NCBI RefSeq assembly: GCF_014647835.1
Contig: NZ_BMPY01000017.1
Span: 1 to 64,000, forward strand
Length of the DNA stretch: 64,000 bases
Direction: 5' to 3'
Source of the DNA: Microbispora rosea subsp. aerata
GTDB taxonomy: Bacteria > Actinomycetota > Actinomycetes > Streptosporangiales > Streptosporangiaceae
Position numbers and translations under genes: made by a program. Positions 33,963 through 42,783 of this stretch are shown here, one piece after another (the first letter of the stretch is position 1; the number at the start of each line of letters is the position of its first letter). A model generated the notes under the pieces. The model was not told the DNA's origin and did no database searches. It worked only from the letters and a program-made list of their open reading frames with translations.

Positions 33963-36900
33963 CTAGCTCGCCGGAGTGAACAGGACGTCCACCCAGTAGT
34001 TGGCGCCGTTGTAGCTCGACGTCGGGAAGCCCGAGGCGGCCCCGTACCGGTAGACGCCGTTGCCGCCCGCCGCGCCGCCGTGGGCCACGGCGTGCAGCGG
34101 GGAGTTGTCGTACGGCCCGGAGGTGAAGTAGCCGCCGTCGCCGGCGTAGTGGCCGTTCGGCGCGTGGTAGGACGCGACGTACACCTGCCCGGCGGTGACG
34201 TCCACGGGCGTGTCGAACAGCAGCGTCTGCCACCCGGTGGAGGTCTCGTTCTCGAACGTGCCGGTCGCCAGCAGGCTGCCGGTGGCGCTCCACACGTTGC
34301 CCACGTGGACGCCGGTGTTGCCCGGGCCCTTGTAGAAGCGGATGCCGATCACCTGGCCGTCCATGTCGGCGGTGAACTTGACGCCCACCTCGACCGCGTC
34401 GCCGTCGCCCACCGCCTCGGTGCCCGGCCGCGCGTTGCTCGCGAAGATCGAGCACGGGCAGCTCGCCGGTCCACCGGTGGTGAACGACCACGACGTGCTC
34501 GTCATCGTGTTGTCCGCGTCGTCCTTCGCGCCGCTCACGGTGACCGTGTACGTGGTGCTCTGCGCCAGCGGGTCGTCCGGGGTGAACGTGAGCACCTTCC
34601 GGTCCTGGTCGAGCGCGACCGAGCCCGCCACGGTGTGGTTCGCGGCGTTTTTCACCGTGATCACGGCGCTGCCGTCCTGCACGGGCTCGCTGAAGGTGGC
34701 CGTGACCGCGCTGCCGGTGGCCACGCCGTTCGCGCCGTGGTCGGGCGACCGCATCGTGATGTACGGGGCCGTCGTGTCGGGCACCTTGGTGAACACCACG
34801 TCGACCCAGTAGTTGGTCGCCGCCCATGAGCTGTTGGGGAACGCGCGCTCGCCGTACCGGTAGACGCCGTTGCCGCCGCTGGTCGTGCTCGCCAGGGTCC
34901 TGAGCGGGTTGGCGACCACCGCGTCGTACAGGCCGTAGGAGGTGGCCGCGTAGTGGCCGTTGGGCGCGTGGTACGACGCCACGTACGTGGTGTCCTTGGT
35001 GACCGGCACCGGTTCGTCGAAGCGCACCTCCTGCCATCCCTGGCTGGACTCGTCGGTGAACGTCGCGGTGCGCAGCTCCTGCCCGGTCGCCGTCCAGAGG
35101 GTGGCGGTGTGCGTGCCGGTGTTGCCCGGCCCCTTGTAGAAGCGGATGCCCTCGACGAACCCGTCCGAGGACGCCTGGAACTTCACGCCGAGCTCGACCG
35201 ACGCGCCGTCGTCGATGCTCGGCGTGTCGGGGATCGTCGAGTCCGGCCAGATCGTGCACGGGCAGACGCCGGGGACGTACGCCTTGGCCGTGGTGAACGA
35301 GAAGGAGTAGGGCTGACTCATCACGTTGCCCGCGTCGTCCTTGGCCCCCGCGACCGAGACCGTGAACCGCTCGCCGGCCGCCAGCGGCGCGGCGGGCGCG
35401 AACGTGAGCGTCGTGCGCTCGGCGTCCAGCGTGGCCGTGCCGGCGACGCTCGCGCCCGTCTTGTCCTTGAGCGTGAACGTCGCGGAGCCCGCCTGGATTG
35501 GCTCGTCGAAGGAGACCTTCGGCTGGACGTTCACCGACACGCTGGAGGACTCGGGCACCGGCTGCGCGGACGTCGTCCCCGGCGGGAAGGTGTCCGTGGC
35601 CGTGAAGACGACGTCCACGTAGTAGTTGCCGCCGTTGTAGGTCTGGGTGGGGAAGCCCGGGCCCGAGCGGTAGACGCCGTTGCCCGCCTCCGGTGTGGCC
35701 TGGGGCGCCGTCAGCGGCGGGTTGACCGTGGGCCCGTACTTGAAGAACTCCGGGTCGGCCGCGTAGTGGCCGTTCGGGGCGAAGTACGAGGCGATGTACT
35801 GCGTCCCGGCGGCGACCCGCACCGGGGCGCTGAACGTCAGCGTCTGCCAGCCGGTCGTGCTCTCGTTCTCGAAGGTGCCGCCGGCCAGCTGCCGGCCGCT
35901 CGCCGTCCAGAGGGTGCCGGTGTGCGTGCCGGTGTTGCCCGGGCCCTTGTAGAACTTGACGCCGGTCACGTAGCCGTTCACGGCCGGGACGAACCGTACG
36001 CCGAGCTCGAGGGCGGAGCCGTCGTTCTCCGCCGGCTTGGCGGGCACGGCGGCGGAGGGGAACAGGCTGCACGGGCACTCGACCGTCACGGTCCGGGTCG
36101 TCTCGGCGCCGACGTTGCCGCTGTCGTCCACGGCACGGGCCTTGATCGTGGTCGGTCCCATGCCGGTGACGTTCCAGGAGTAGCTCCAGGAGCCGCGGCC
36201 GGTGGCGGGGTGCCAGGTGGCGCCGCCGTCCGTCGAGACCTCGACGGCGCCGACCCGCCCGCCGACGTCCGAGGCCGTGCCGCTGACCGTGACGGTCGAG
36301 CCGTTGGCCAGGGTGGCGGACGCCGAGGGGGCGCTGATCGTCGCGGTGGGCGCCGTGGTGTCGGTGGAGGCGGTGGCCGGGCTCAACCCGGCGGTGAGCG
36401 ACTTCGGCTGCACGCCCATGTCGGCGAACAGGTTGACCGTGGCCTGCTTGATCCGCACGTCGCTGTAGTCGTTGTCGTCGTAGCTGTCGTGCTCGGAGTC
36501 GAGGCCCCAGGTCCACTGGACGGTGCCGGCCCCGAAGACCAGCGCGCCGCTCGGCGCGCGGTACATCGTCATGCGGTGGGTGGCGCTCTTGACGGCGACG
36601 TTGGTGCCGTAGTCGATGAGCACCTGCTCGGCGACGGCCGTGGTCGTCGACAGCGGTACGAGCCCGCGCGGCCGGAAGCCGTTGTCGATGTCCTCATCCC
36701 ACTCGTAGCCCACGATGCCGGGGATGCTCACCGATCCCGAGGTCTGGCCGGCGACGGAGGTGTTGCGCCAAAAGCGCATCTTCCCGTCGGCGGCCGGCAC
36801 GGTCAGCGGGATCGCCTTGCAGCCGTCGTCCGAGGTGGTGCAGTTGACGGTGAAGAGCGTGCCGGTGAGCGCGTTCTCGGGTTTGCCGCCGTCCGCGGGC

Positions 36901-38009
36901 GGGCTGAACCGCGGGTCGCGCCAGGTGCCGGTCCACACGTTCGGCGTGGGGTCGATCTTCGCGCCCGCGTGGGTCTCCTTGTACACGGCGAGCGTGCGGT
37001 AGTCGTTCTCCCAGCGGGTCTTCCAGTAGACCTCGTTGCCGCTGAAGAAGGCGAGGTTGATCCCCTGGTCGCGGGCGTTTTCGAAGGCGGCGCGCTCCTC
37101 GGCCGACCAGTACTCGTCGTGGCCCACCGACAGGAGCACCTTGTGCTTGAGGAGGCTCGCCGGCGCGCGGGCGGCGTCCATGGAGGCGGCGTACGTCACG
37201 TCGTAGCCGTTGGCCTCCAGCCAGCGGACCATGGGGTATTCGTTGGCGAAGACGAAGTCGCGGCCCCAGGGGGTGGACTCGCGCGTGTTGAACGGCCGGT
37301 TGTAGCTGACCTTGACCGCCCTGCCCGGCGCGGCGGCGCTGTCGCCCCGGTACAGGCTGTTCAGGGCCTTGTGGGGGTTGTCCTCGGTGGCCGGGATGTC
37401 CCCCCAGGAGTTGTACGCCTGCCAGGTGCTGTCGGAGGTGCGGAACAGGAGGTCGGACGCCCGGGCGTCGTCGCGCACCACGAAGACGATGTGGGTGTCG
37501 TCGTTGGTGTCGGTCCTGACGACGTGGGCGAAGTAGATGCCGGACACGGCGGTGGCCGGGACGGTCCAGCTCGCCACCGTTCCCCAGTTGCAGGACACCT
37601 CGCCGGTGGTGGCGTTCACCGGGCAGCTCGGCTGGTTGCGCGACACGGAGGTCGTGGCCGGCACCGAGGTGATCTTGCGGGCGCCCTTCCCCTGGTAGTA
37701 ACCCATCCGATAGATGTCGACCTGCAGCGTCAGGGCGCTGGATCGGATCTTGAAGTTGACCGTCTCGCCCAGGTTGACGCTCATCCGGTCGGCGTAGCCC
37801 TCGACCGTGCCGTGCGGGTTGGTGTCCCACTCCTGGGGGTCGCTGCCGGCGAGGGAGTTCTCACAAGTGATCTTGTTGCCGCCCGCGTCGCAGGGGCCGA
37901 GGGCGTTCGCGGGGAGGGACAGCATCGGGGCGAGCACTGTTAACAGCGCGATGGTCGTCAGCGCTGCGATGACCGGCCTGAGCCGGCCCGCGGAGCGGCG
38001 TACTTTCAT
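33963..38009 (-). CDS. Giant secreted dimethylformamidase-like protein with three DUF4082 domains
   Basis: A 1348-residue exported protein; signal peptide residues 1-37. Residues ~50-525 resemble the C-terminal domain of the N,N-dimethylformamidase large subunit, a ThuA/amidotransferase-like fold, with LLSVGHDEYWSAEERAAFEN and NLAFFSGNEVYWKTRWEND. An Ig-like domain (~545-635) follows, then DUF4082 (~640-800), a Big_5-type Ig domain (~803-903), DUF4082 (~915-1071), Big_5 (~1080-1176) and a third DUF4082 (~1183-1348). Each DUF4082 carries FYKGPGNTGTH or GTGVH variants, TGWQ or QGWQE, and APNGHYA. It heads the nine-gene reverse polysaccharide operon, 14 bp before the Gfo/Idh gene. The domains suggest binding or hydrolysis outside the cell; the substrate is unknown. 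Confidence 0.88.
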   Translation of the reverse strand: MKVRRSAGRLRPVIAALTTIALLTVLAPMLSLPANALGPCDAGGNKITCENSLAGSDPQEWDTNPHGTVEGYADRMSVNLGETVNFKIRSSALTLQVDIYRMGYYQGKGARKITSVPATTSVSRNQPSCPVNATTGEVSCNWGTVASWTVPATAVSGIYFAHVVRTDTNDDTHIVFVVRDDARASDLLFRTSDSTWQAYNSWGDIPATEDNPHKALNSLYRGDSAAAPGRAVKVSYNRPFNTRESTPWGRDFVFANEYPMVRWLEANGYDVTYAASMDAARAPASLLKHKVLLSVGHDEYWSAEERAAFENARDQGINLAFFSGNEVYWKTRWENDYRTLAVYKETHAGAKIDPTPNVWTGTWRDPRFSPPADGGKPENALTGTLFTVNCTTSDDGCKAIPLTVPAADGKMRFWRNTSVAGQTSGSVSIPGIVGYEWDEDIDNGFRPRGLVPLSTTTAVAEQVLIDYGTNVAVKSATHRMTMYRAPSGALVFGAGTVQWTWGLDSEHDSYDDNDYSDVRIKQATVNLFADMGVQPKSLTAGLSPATASTDTTAPTATISAPSASATLANGSTVTVSGTASDVGGRVGAVEVSTDGGATWHPATGRGSWSYSWNVTGMGPTTIKARAVDDSGNVGAETTRTVTVECPCSLFPSAAVPAKPAENDGSALELGVRFVPAVNGYVTGVKFYKGPGNTGTHTGTLWTASGRQLAGGTFENESTTGWQTLTFSAPVRVAAGTQYIASYFAPNGHYAADPEFFKYGPTVNPPLTAPQATPEAGNGVYRSGPGFPTQTYNGGNYYVDVVFTATDTFPPGTTSAQPVPESSSVSVNVQPKVSFDEPIQAGSATFTLKDKTGASVAGTATLDAERTTLTFAPAAPLAAGERFTVSVAGAKDDAGNVMSQPYSFSFTTAKAYVPGVCPCTIWPDSTIPDTPSIDDGASVELGVKFQASSDGFVEGIRFYKGPGNTGTHTATLWTATGQELRTATFTDESSQGWQEVRFDEPVPVTKDTTYVASYHAPNGHYAATSYGLYDAVVANPLRTLASTTSGGNGVYRYGERAFPNSSWAATNYWVDVVFTKVPDTTAPYITMRSPDHGANGVATGSAVTATFSEPVQDGSAVITVKNAANHTVAGSVALDQDRKVLTFTPDDPLAQSTTYTVTVSGAKDDADNTMTSTSWSFTTGGPASCPCSIFASNARPGTEAVGDGDAVEVGVKFTADMDGQVIGIRFYKGPGNTGVHVGNVWSATGSLLATGTFENETSTGWQTLLFDTPVDVTAGQVYVASYHAPNGHYAGDGGYFTSGPYDNSPLHAVAHGGAAGGNGVYRYGAASGFPTSSYNGANYWVDVLFTPAS

Positions 38010-38175
38010 GATGGCTCCACGTCAGGTGAAAGGGCGAATGAGATCCTGCGCGCGCGGGGTCCCGAGGGAATCGACGTGTGACCGATGGGAACGGTTTACA
38101 TCACCGAGCATCGGGCGACCGCTACTCAACGTGATGACTCGGCCATATTCGCTGAGACGGCGAGAGGCTCGCCGG

Positions 38176-38835
38176 TCACTTCCGCTTGACCGCGATGACG
38201 GACTTCACCAGGCCGCCCAGGCGTTCGAAGCGGATTTCGGATGAGGGGAAGTAGTGCCGCATCTCGGTGATGCTGAGCAGCTCCACCTCCATCACGATGT
38301 TGCGCGCCGCCTCGCGGTCGGAGGTGGGCGTGTGCACCAGCGGCCAGCGCCGCAGGAGGGCGGTGCGGGCGGCGACGGGGAGGTATTGGAAGCCCGGGAA
38401 CAGGAAGTGCGGCTCGATCGGGAAGTAGCGGTAGGGGGTCTGCACCCAGTGGCGCTCGGCCAGCCGGTGCACGGCGTCGGCGAACATCTGCCTGCGGGCG
38501 TGCCCTCCGACGTGTTCGATGACGGCGTTGGAGAAGACGAGGTCGTACCGCGTGCGGAGGATCTCCTCCGGCAGGGCGCACGCGTCGGCCACCTCGGCCT
38601 TCATCCATGAGGGCGGGGAGGCCGGCGGCGGCTCCAGGTTGACGATGTGGACGTGGGCCGGCCGGACCGGCGCGCGGAGCCAGGCGCTCGCCGTACCACC
38701 GAGGTCGATAACCGACATTTCGGAGATATCGGGAAAACTCTGTGCGAACCAGGCCCACCGGCGTGCTCGTGCCTTGCCTCCGAGTGAGTCGGGCGCGTCG
38801 ACGAAGCGGCTTCGCAGAGCGTTCAGGCGGCTCAT
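38176..38835 (-). CDS. Class I SAM-dependent methyltransferase
   Basis: A 219-residue methyltransferase. The SAM-binding strand is MSVIDLGGTASAWLRAP, with the acidic end of strand 2 in HVHIVNLEPPP. The motif YDLVFSNAVIEHVGGHARRQ is typical of class I enzymes that act on small molecules or sugars, and WVQTPYRYFPIEPHFLFPGF follows, seen in methyltransferases of polysaccharide loci. I choose ATG 38835, which has AAGGAGAG at the right distance, over the upstream ATG at 38925. It may methylate a sugar of the repeat unit; it has its own promoter region ahead of the giant gene's operon. Confidence 0.88.
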   Translation of the reverse strand: MSRLNALRSRFVDAPDSLGGKARARRWAWFAQSFPDISEMSVIDLGGTASAWLRAPVRPAHVHIVNLEPPPASPPSWMKAEVADACALPEEILRTRYDLVFSNAVIEHVGGHARRQMFADAVHRLAERHWVQTPYRYFPIEPHFLFPGFQYLPVAARTALLRRWPLVHTPTSDREAARNIVMEVELLSITEMRHYFPSSEIRFERLGGLVKSVIAVKRK

Positions 38836-39010
38836 GGTCTCTCCTTGGCGACGAATCCGGGGAGCGAGGCGGGTGTCTGCGGCCACACAGTCAGCGTTTG
38901 GGCACGTTCCAATGAGACTGCCCAACTATCGCAGATATCGCCCCGCTCGTGGAGCGGGCCGCGGCGATTCGATAGCGCATTGAGATCAACAGATGCCAGG
39001 CTGAGGCGTC

Positions 39011-39613
39011 ATGGAGGCATCACGCATCAACGGCGCCTATGTCGTCACGCCGGCTCTTCACGAGGACGACAGGGGAGTGTTTCTGGAGTGGTTCCGCGCG
39101 GACCGTTTCCGGGAGGCGGTGGGCCACGGCCTGAACCTGGCCCAGGCCAACTGCTCCGTTTCCCGCAAAGGGGTGCTGCGGGGCGTCCACTACGCGCAGG
39201 TGCCGCCGAGCCAGGCCAAGTATGTGACGTGCGTGAGCGGCGCGGTGCTCGACGTGGTGGTGGACATCCGGGTGGGTTCGCCGACGTTCGGCGAGTGGGA
39301 GGCCTTCCGGCTCGACGACGAGTCCAGGCGGGGGCTGTACGTCGCCGAGGGGCTGGGCCACGCGTTCATGGCCCTCACCGACAACGCCACGGTCGTCTAC
39401 CTCTGCTCGGAGTCGTACAACCCGGGCAGGGAGCACGGCGTGCACCCGCTGGATCCCGCCCTCGGCATCGCCTGGCCTCGTGACCTCGAGCCCGTCCTGT
39501 CGCCCAAGGACGCGGCCGCCCCGACCCTGGAACAGGCGCGTGCCGAGGGAATGCTGCCTCTCTACGAAGACTGCCTTACCTATTACGACAAACTCCGTGA
39601 AAGTGGACATTAG
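39011..39613 (+). CDS. rmlC: dTDP-4-dehydrorhamnose 3,5-epimerase
   Basis: A 200-residue cupin-fold epimerase that converts dTDP-4-keto-6-deoxyglucose to the rhamno form. Hallmarks: FLEWFRADRFREAVGHGLNL, then QANCSVSRKGVLRGVHYAQV with the catalytic His, GAVLDVVVDIRVGSPTFGEW, and YVAEGLGHAFMAL with the second His; YLCSESYNPGREHGVHPLDP completes the pocket. It completes the rhamnose pathway with rmlA, rmlB and rmlD, although it lies 25 kb away on the other side of the reverse operon. ATG 39011 is used. Confidence 0.95.
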   Translation: MEASRINGAYVVTPALHEDDRGVFLEWFRADRFREAVGHGLNLAQANCSVSRKGVLRGVHYAQVPPSQAKYVTCVSGAVLDVVVDIRVGSPTFGEWEAFRLDDESRRGLYVAEGLGHAFMALTDNATVVYLCSESYNPGREHGVHPLDPALGIAWPRDLEPVLSPKDAAAPTLEQARAEGMLPLYEDCLTYYDKLRESGH

Positions 39614-39810
39614 CCCTGAATATCGCTCTGTAGATTGTGATAGTTAAAGCGAATAGTCCGAGTGCATCCCACATGCCGCTCAGGTCCGAGCAATCACCTA
39701 TCTTGTTGCGTTTCGATTGTTTGATCTTTTCCCAACCGCAACAATGGCCTCTGCACTGAGGCATGTTCGAGTCCGGCTCATCCGTACGCCGGAATGGGAG
39801 GCTTGTGCCA

Positions 39811-41637
39811 GTGAGCGGCAAGCGGCATGTGGACCGGCGGCATCGCCGGAGGGCTCCCGGAGCCAGGCCCGGCAGGTTACGGCTCACCCGCGCCGGACGG
39901 CTGTCGTCGCTGGCCGCCGTCCTGCTGCTGGGGGCGGCCGGGACGGCGGTGTGGATCAACCGGGACGAGGAGGCTCCCGCCCCGGCCACCACCACGGTGG
40001 ACGCCGCGCCCGTGGCCGCGGAGGTCACCCTGGAGACGAGCCTGTGGAAGTCGTCCGAGGCCGTTTCGGGCGAGGCCAAGTCGGAGCGTACGCCGCTCGA
40101 GCTCGGGACGCGGTTCACGGCGGCCCGCAACGGAGAGGTGGCCGGCATCCGGTTCTACAAGCCGGCCGGCGAGCGCGGCAGGCACCGCGGCAGCCTGTGG
40201 GATTCAAAGGGCAGGCTGCTCGCCAGGGTGACGTTCACCGATGAGACCCGCAGCGGATGGCAGCAGGCGATGTTCTCCACGCCGGTGCCGATCGAGGCGG
40301 GCCGCGTCTACACGGTCTCCTACCACACACCCGAGGGCGGGTACGTCGCCGCGCCCGGGGTCTTCGACCGGCCGGTCAGGTCCGGTCCGCTGACCGCGCG
40401 GGCCGGGGTCTTCACCGCGGCCGCGAGGTCCGCCTTCCCGTCGCGCGTGCACCGCTCCAAGGTGAGCTACTTCGTCGACGTCGTCTTCCGGCACCGGGAA
40501 CGCCGCAGGGTCCCCGCCCCGGCCGTGAGCCCGACCGGTGAGGTGGCCGCCGAGCCCACCGTCGTCCCGGCCACCCCCACGCCGGCGCCCTCGGACCTGC
40601 CGACTCCCGTGGCCGAGTCGTCCGGCCCGGCCGCCGCGTCCCCCTCCGCCGTTCCTCCCTCGGCCGTGTCTCCCACGGCCGCGTCGCCCTCGCCGGAGGT
40701 CGAGCCGTCCAGCCCGAGCCCGTCGCAGGCCGGCTCTCCCTCGCCCGCCCCCGGCGACGCGCCGGTCTCCCCCTCCCCGTCGCCCGTACGCGCCGGGGCG
40801 AGCGCCACGCCCAGGGTGACCGTGGCCGAGCCGGAGGCCCAGCCGTCCTTGGTGCCCGATCACAAGCGCGGCTCCTTCCCGAGCGCGGCCGACACGGGCG
40901 TCCCGAAAGGCGTGACGCTCAAGCGGAGCCAGTCGCTCACGATCACCAAGGACGGCACCGTCGTCGACGGCCTGGAGGTGCACGGCGAGATCAACGTCGA
41001 GGCCGACAACGTGACCATCCGCAACACCAGGGTGGCGGCCGCGCCGGGCGACTGGGGCATCATCCAGCGCAAGGGGCACAGCGGCCTCACCGTCGAGCAC
41101 ACCGAGATCTTCGGCAACGGCAGGGAGCGGACGCAGTTCGGCATCCTGAACCAGGGCGGGGACATCACGGTGCGGCGGGTGAACATCCACACGATCAGCA
41201 ACGGCATCCTCACCGAGCAGGGCCTGGTGGAGGACTCCTACCTGCACGATCCCAAGTATTTCCCCGGCGACCACACGGACATGATCATGTGCACCAGCGG
41301 GCCGCCGGCCGGCAAGAGCCTGGTGATCCGCGGCAACACGGTCATCAACACGCTCGAGCAGACGGGCGCCATCGCGCTGTTCCAGGACTTCGGCGTCGTA
41401 CGGAACGTCACGGTCGAGCGCAACTACCTCGCGGGCGGCGGCTACTCCCTCTACGCCGGCGCGGGGAGCAAGGGCACCTCATCCAACATCAAGATCATCG
41501 ACAACGTCTTCGGCAGGGACGTGTGGCCCAAGGGCGGCGCGCACGGCCCGGTGGCGTACTGGGACCGCCACGGCGCCGGGAACGTGTGGAAGGGCAACGT
41601 CTGGGAGGACGGCAAGCCGGTGCCCGAGGGAGGCTGA
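39811..41637 (+). CDS. DUF4082 - Ser/Pro linker - beta-helix surface protein
   Basis: A 608-residue exported protein. A basic N-terminus (RRHRRRAPGARPGR) precedes a membrane helix at residues ~30-50 (SLAAVLLLGAAGTAVWI). A single DUF4082 domain (~75-230) has IRFYKPAGERGRHRGSLWDS, SGWQQAMF and YHTPEGGYVAA. A Ser/Pro/Ala-rich linker (~235-355) spans the wall, and a right-handed beta-helix (~360-605) follows. It contains VEADNVTIRNTRVAAA, FGILNQGGDITVRRVNIHT, FPGDHTDMIMC and GPVAYWD. The beta-helix is closely related to the lipoprotein at 21021, here with the Asp of GDHTD present. I choose GTG 39811, 9 bp after GGGAGG; GTG 39805 and ATG 39763 are alternatives. It probably binds via DUF4082 and acts on the polymer via the helix. 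Confidence 0.82.
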   Translation: MSGKRHVDRRHRRRAPGARPGRLRLTRAGRLSSLAAVLLLGAAGTAVWINRDEEAPAPATTTVDAAPVAAEVTLETSLWKSSEAVSGEAKSERTPLELGTRFTAARNGEVAGIRFYKPAGERGRHRGSLWDSKGRLLARVTFTDETRSGWQQAMFSTPVPIEAGRVYTVSYHTPEGGYVAAPGVFDRPVRSGPLTARAGVFTAAARSAFPSRVHRSKVSYFVDVVFRHRERRRVPAPAVSPTGEVAAEPTVVPATPTPAPSDLPTPVAESSGPAAASPSAVPPSAVSPTAASPSPEVEPSSPSPSQAGSPSPAPGDAPVSPSPSPVRAGASATPRVTVAEPEAQPSLVPDHKRGSFPSAADTGVPKGVTLKRSQSLTITKDGTVVDGLEVHGEINVEADNVTIRNTRVAAAPGDWGIIQRKGHSGLTVEHTEIFGNGRERTQFGILNQGGDITVRRVNIHTISNGILTEQGLVEDSYLHDPKYFPGDHTDMIMCTSGPPAGKSLVIRGNTVINTLEQTGAIALFQDFGVVRNVTVERNYLAGGGYSLYAGAGSKGTSSNIKIIDNVFGRDVWPKGGAHGPVAYWDRHGAGNVWKGNVWEDGKPVPEGG

Positions 41638-41656
41638 TCCGCGCCGTCTCACGACG

Positions 41657-41689
41657 AAGGCCCTCCACGGACGGACCGTGGAGGGCCTT
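41657..41689. terminator. Bidirectional terminator at the end of the polysaccharide locus
   Basis: A perfect 14-bp stem (AAGGCCCTCCACGG with CCGTGGAGGGCCTT) around a 5-base loop lies between the convergent beta-helix gene and korB. It should end both transcripts and marks the right boundary of the polysaccharide locus. Confidence 0.85.
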
Positions 41690-41724
41690 GTGCGATCCGC
41701 AGGGCCGGTCGCCCGGCCCGTCGG

Positions 41725-42783
41725 TCAGTTGATCGTCCAGGTGTCGCCGCCGCGGAGGAGACCGGCGAGGTCGCCCGCGCCCTTGTCGGCGATGGCGGTC
41801 TCGACCTGCTCGTTCATGAGCTGGTCGTAGGAGGGCCGGTCGACCGAGCGGAACACGCCGATCGGCACGTGCTGGAAGGCCGGCTCGTCGAGCCTGGACA
41901 GCGCGAAGGCCAGGGAGGGGTCGGGGTTGTGGGCGTCGTGGACGAGGATCTCGCCGTCGGCCACCTGCGCCCGGGGCACGACCTCGACGCCGCCGGTGGG
42001 CGACAGCCGTACGGCGCGCTCGTTGTCGCCGGTGCCGAAGACGATCGGCTGCCCGTGTTCGAGCCGGATGGTGACCTCGTCGCGGGTGGCCGGGTCCTTG
42101 AGCGTGTCGAAGGCGCCGTCGTTGAAGATGTTGCAGTTCTGGTAGATCTCCACCAGCGAGGCGCCGCGGTGCTCGGCGGCCTGGCGCAGCACGCTCTGCA
42201 GGTGCTTGCGGTCGGAGTCGATGGTGCGGGCGACGAACCCGGCCTCGGCGCCGATCGCCAGCGAGATCGGGTTGAACGGCTTGTCCAGCGAGCCCATCGG
42301 CGTCGACTTGGTGATCTTGCCGATCTCGCTCGTCGGGGAGTACTGCCCCTTGGTCAGGCCGTAGATCCTGTTGTTGAACAGCAGGATGTTCAGGTTGACG
42401 TTGCGGCGCAGCGCGTGGATCAGGTGGTTGCCGCCGATCGACAGCGCGTCGCCGTCACCGGTGATGACCCACACCGACAGGTCCGGCCGGGAGGCGGCCA
42501 GGCCGGTCGCGATCGCCGGCGCGCGGCCGTGAATGGAGTGCATCCCGTACGTGTTGAGGTAGTACGGGAACCGCGAGGAGCAGCCGATGCCGGAGACGAA
42601 CACGATGTTCTCGCGCTTGAGCCCCAGCTCGGGCAGGAACGACTGCACCGCCGCCAAGATCGCGTAGTCGCCGCACCCGGGGCACCAGCGCACCTCCTGG
42701 TCGGACTTGAAGTCCTTCAGCGTCTGCTTGGTGTCGGTGCGGGGGATCAGGGCCAGGCCCTTGCCGTTGAGTGTCTCAGTCAC
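41725..42783 (-). CDS. korB: 2-oxoacid:ferredoxin oxidoreductase, beta subunit
   Basis: A 352-residue subunit that holds thiamine diphosphate and an iron-sulfur cluster and makes acyl-CoA from 2-oxoglutarate (or a similar acid) while reducing ferredoxin. CPGCGDYAILAAVQSFLPEL gives two cluster cysteines; GIGCSSRFPYYLNTYGMHSI and HGRAPAIATGL follow. The TPP motif is WVITGDGDALSIGGNHLIHA to NNRIYGLTKGQYSPTSE. This is the actinobacterial KorAB pair used with or instead of the dehydrogenase in the TCA cycle. Its ATG lies within the end of korA, so the two are coupled. From memory, Streptomyces also has this pair beside a second complex I cluster. Confidence 0.95.
   Translation of the reverse strand: MTETLNGKGLALIPRTDTKQTLKDFKSDQEVRWCPGCGDYAILAAVQSFLPELGLKRENIVFVSGIGCSSRFPYYLNTYGMHSIHGRAPAIATGLAASRPDLSVWVITGDGDALSIGGNHLIHALRRNVNLNILLFNNRIYGLTKGQYSPTSEIGKITKSTPMGSLDKPFNPISLAIGAEAGFVARTIDSDRKHLQSVLRQAAEHRGASLVEIYQNCNIFNDGAFDTLKDPATRDEVTIRLEHGQPIVFGTGDNERAVRLSPTGGVEVVPRAQVADGEILVHDAHNPDPSLAFALSRLDEPAFQHVPIGVFRSVDRPSYDQLMNEQVETAIADKGAGDLAGLLRGGDTWTIN

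Noticed and set aside
32911-36516. A continuous 1201-codon reverse frame covering the Gfo/Idh gene and much of the giant gene
   Set aside because: Only its last 345 codons match a protein family; the rest is the out-of-frame shadow of the 1348-residue protein. The real gene starts at GTG 33948 with a good ribosome site.
34953-37943. A 996-codon forward frame opposite the giant gene
   Set aside because: High-GC antisense frames stay open by base composition; it has no family motifs and no ribosome site.
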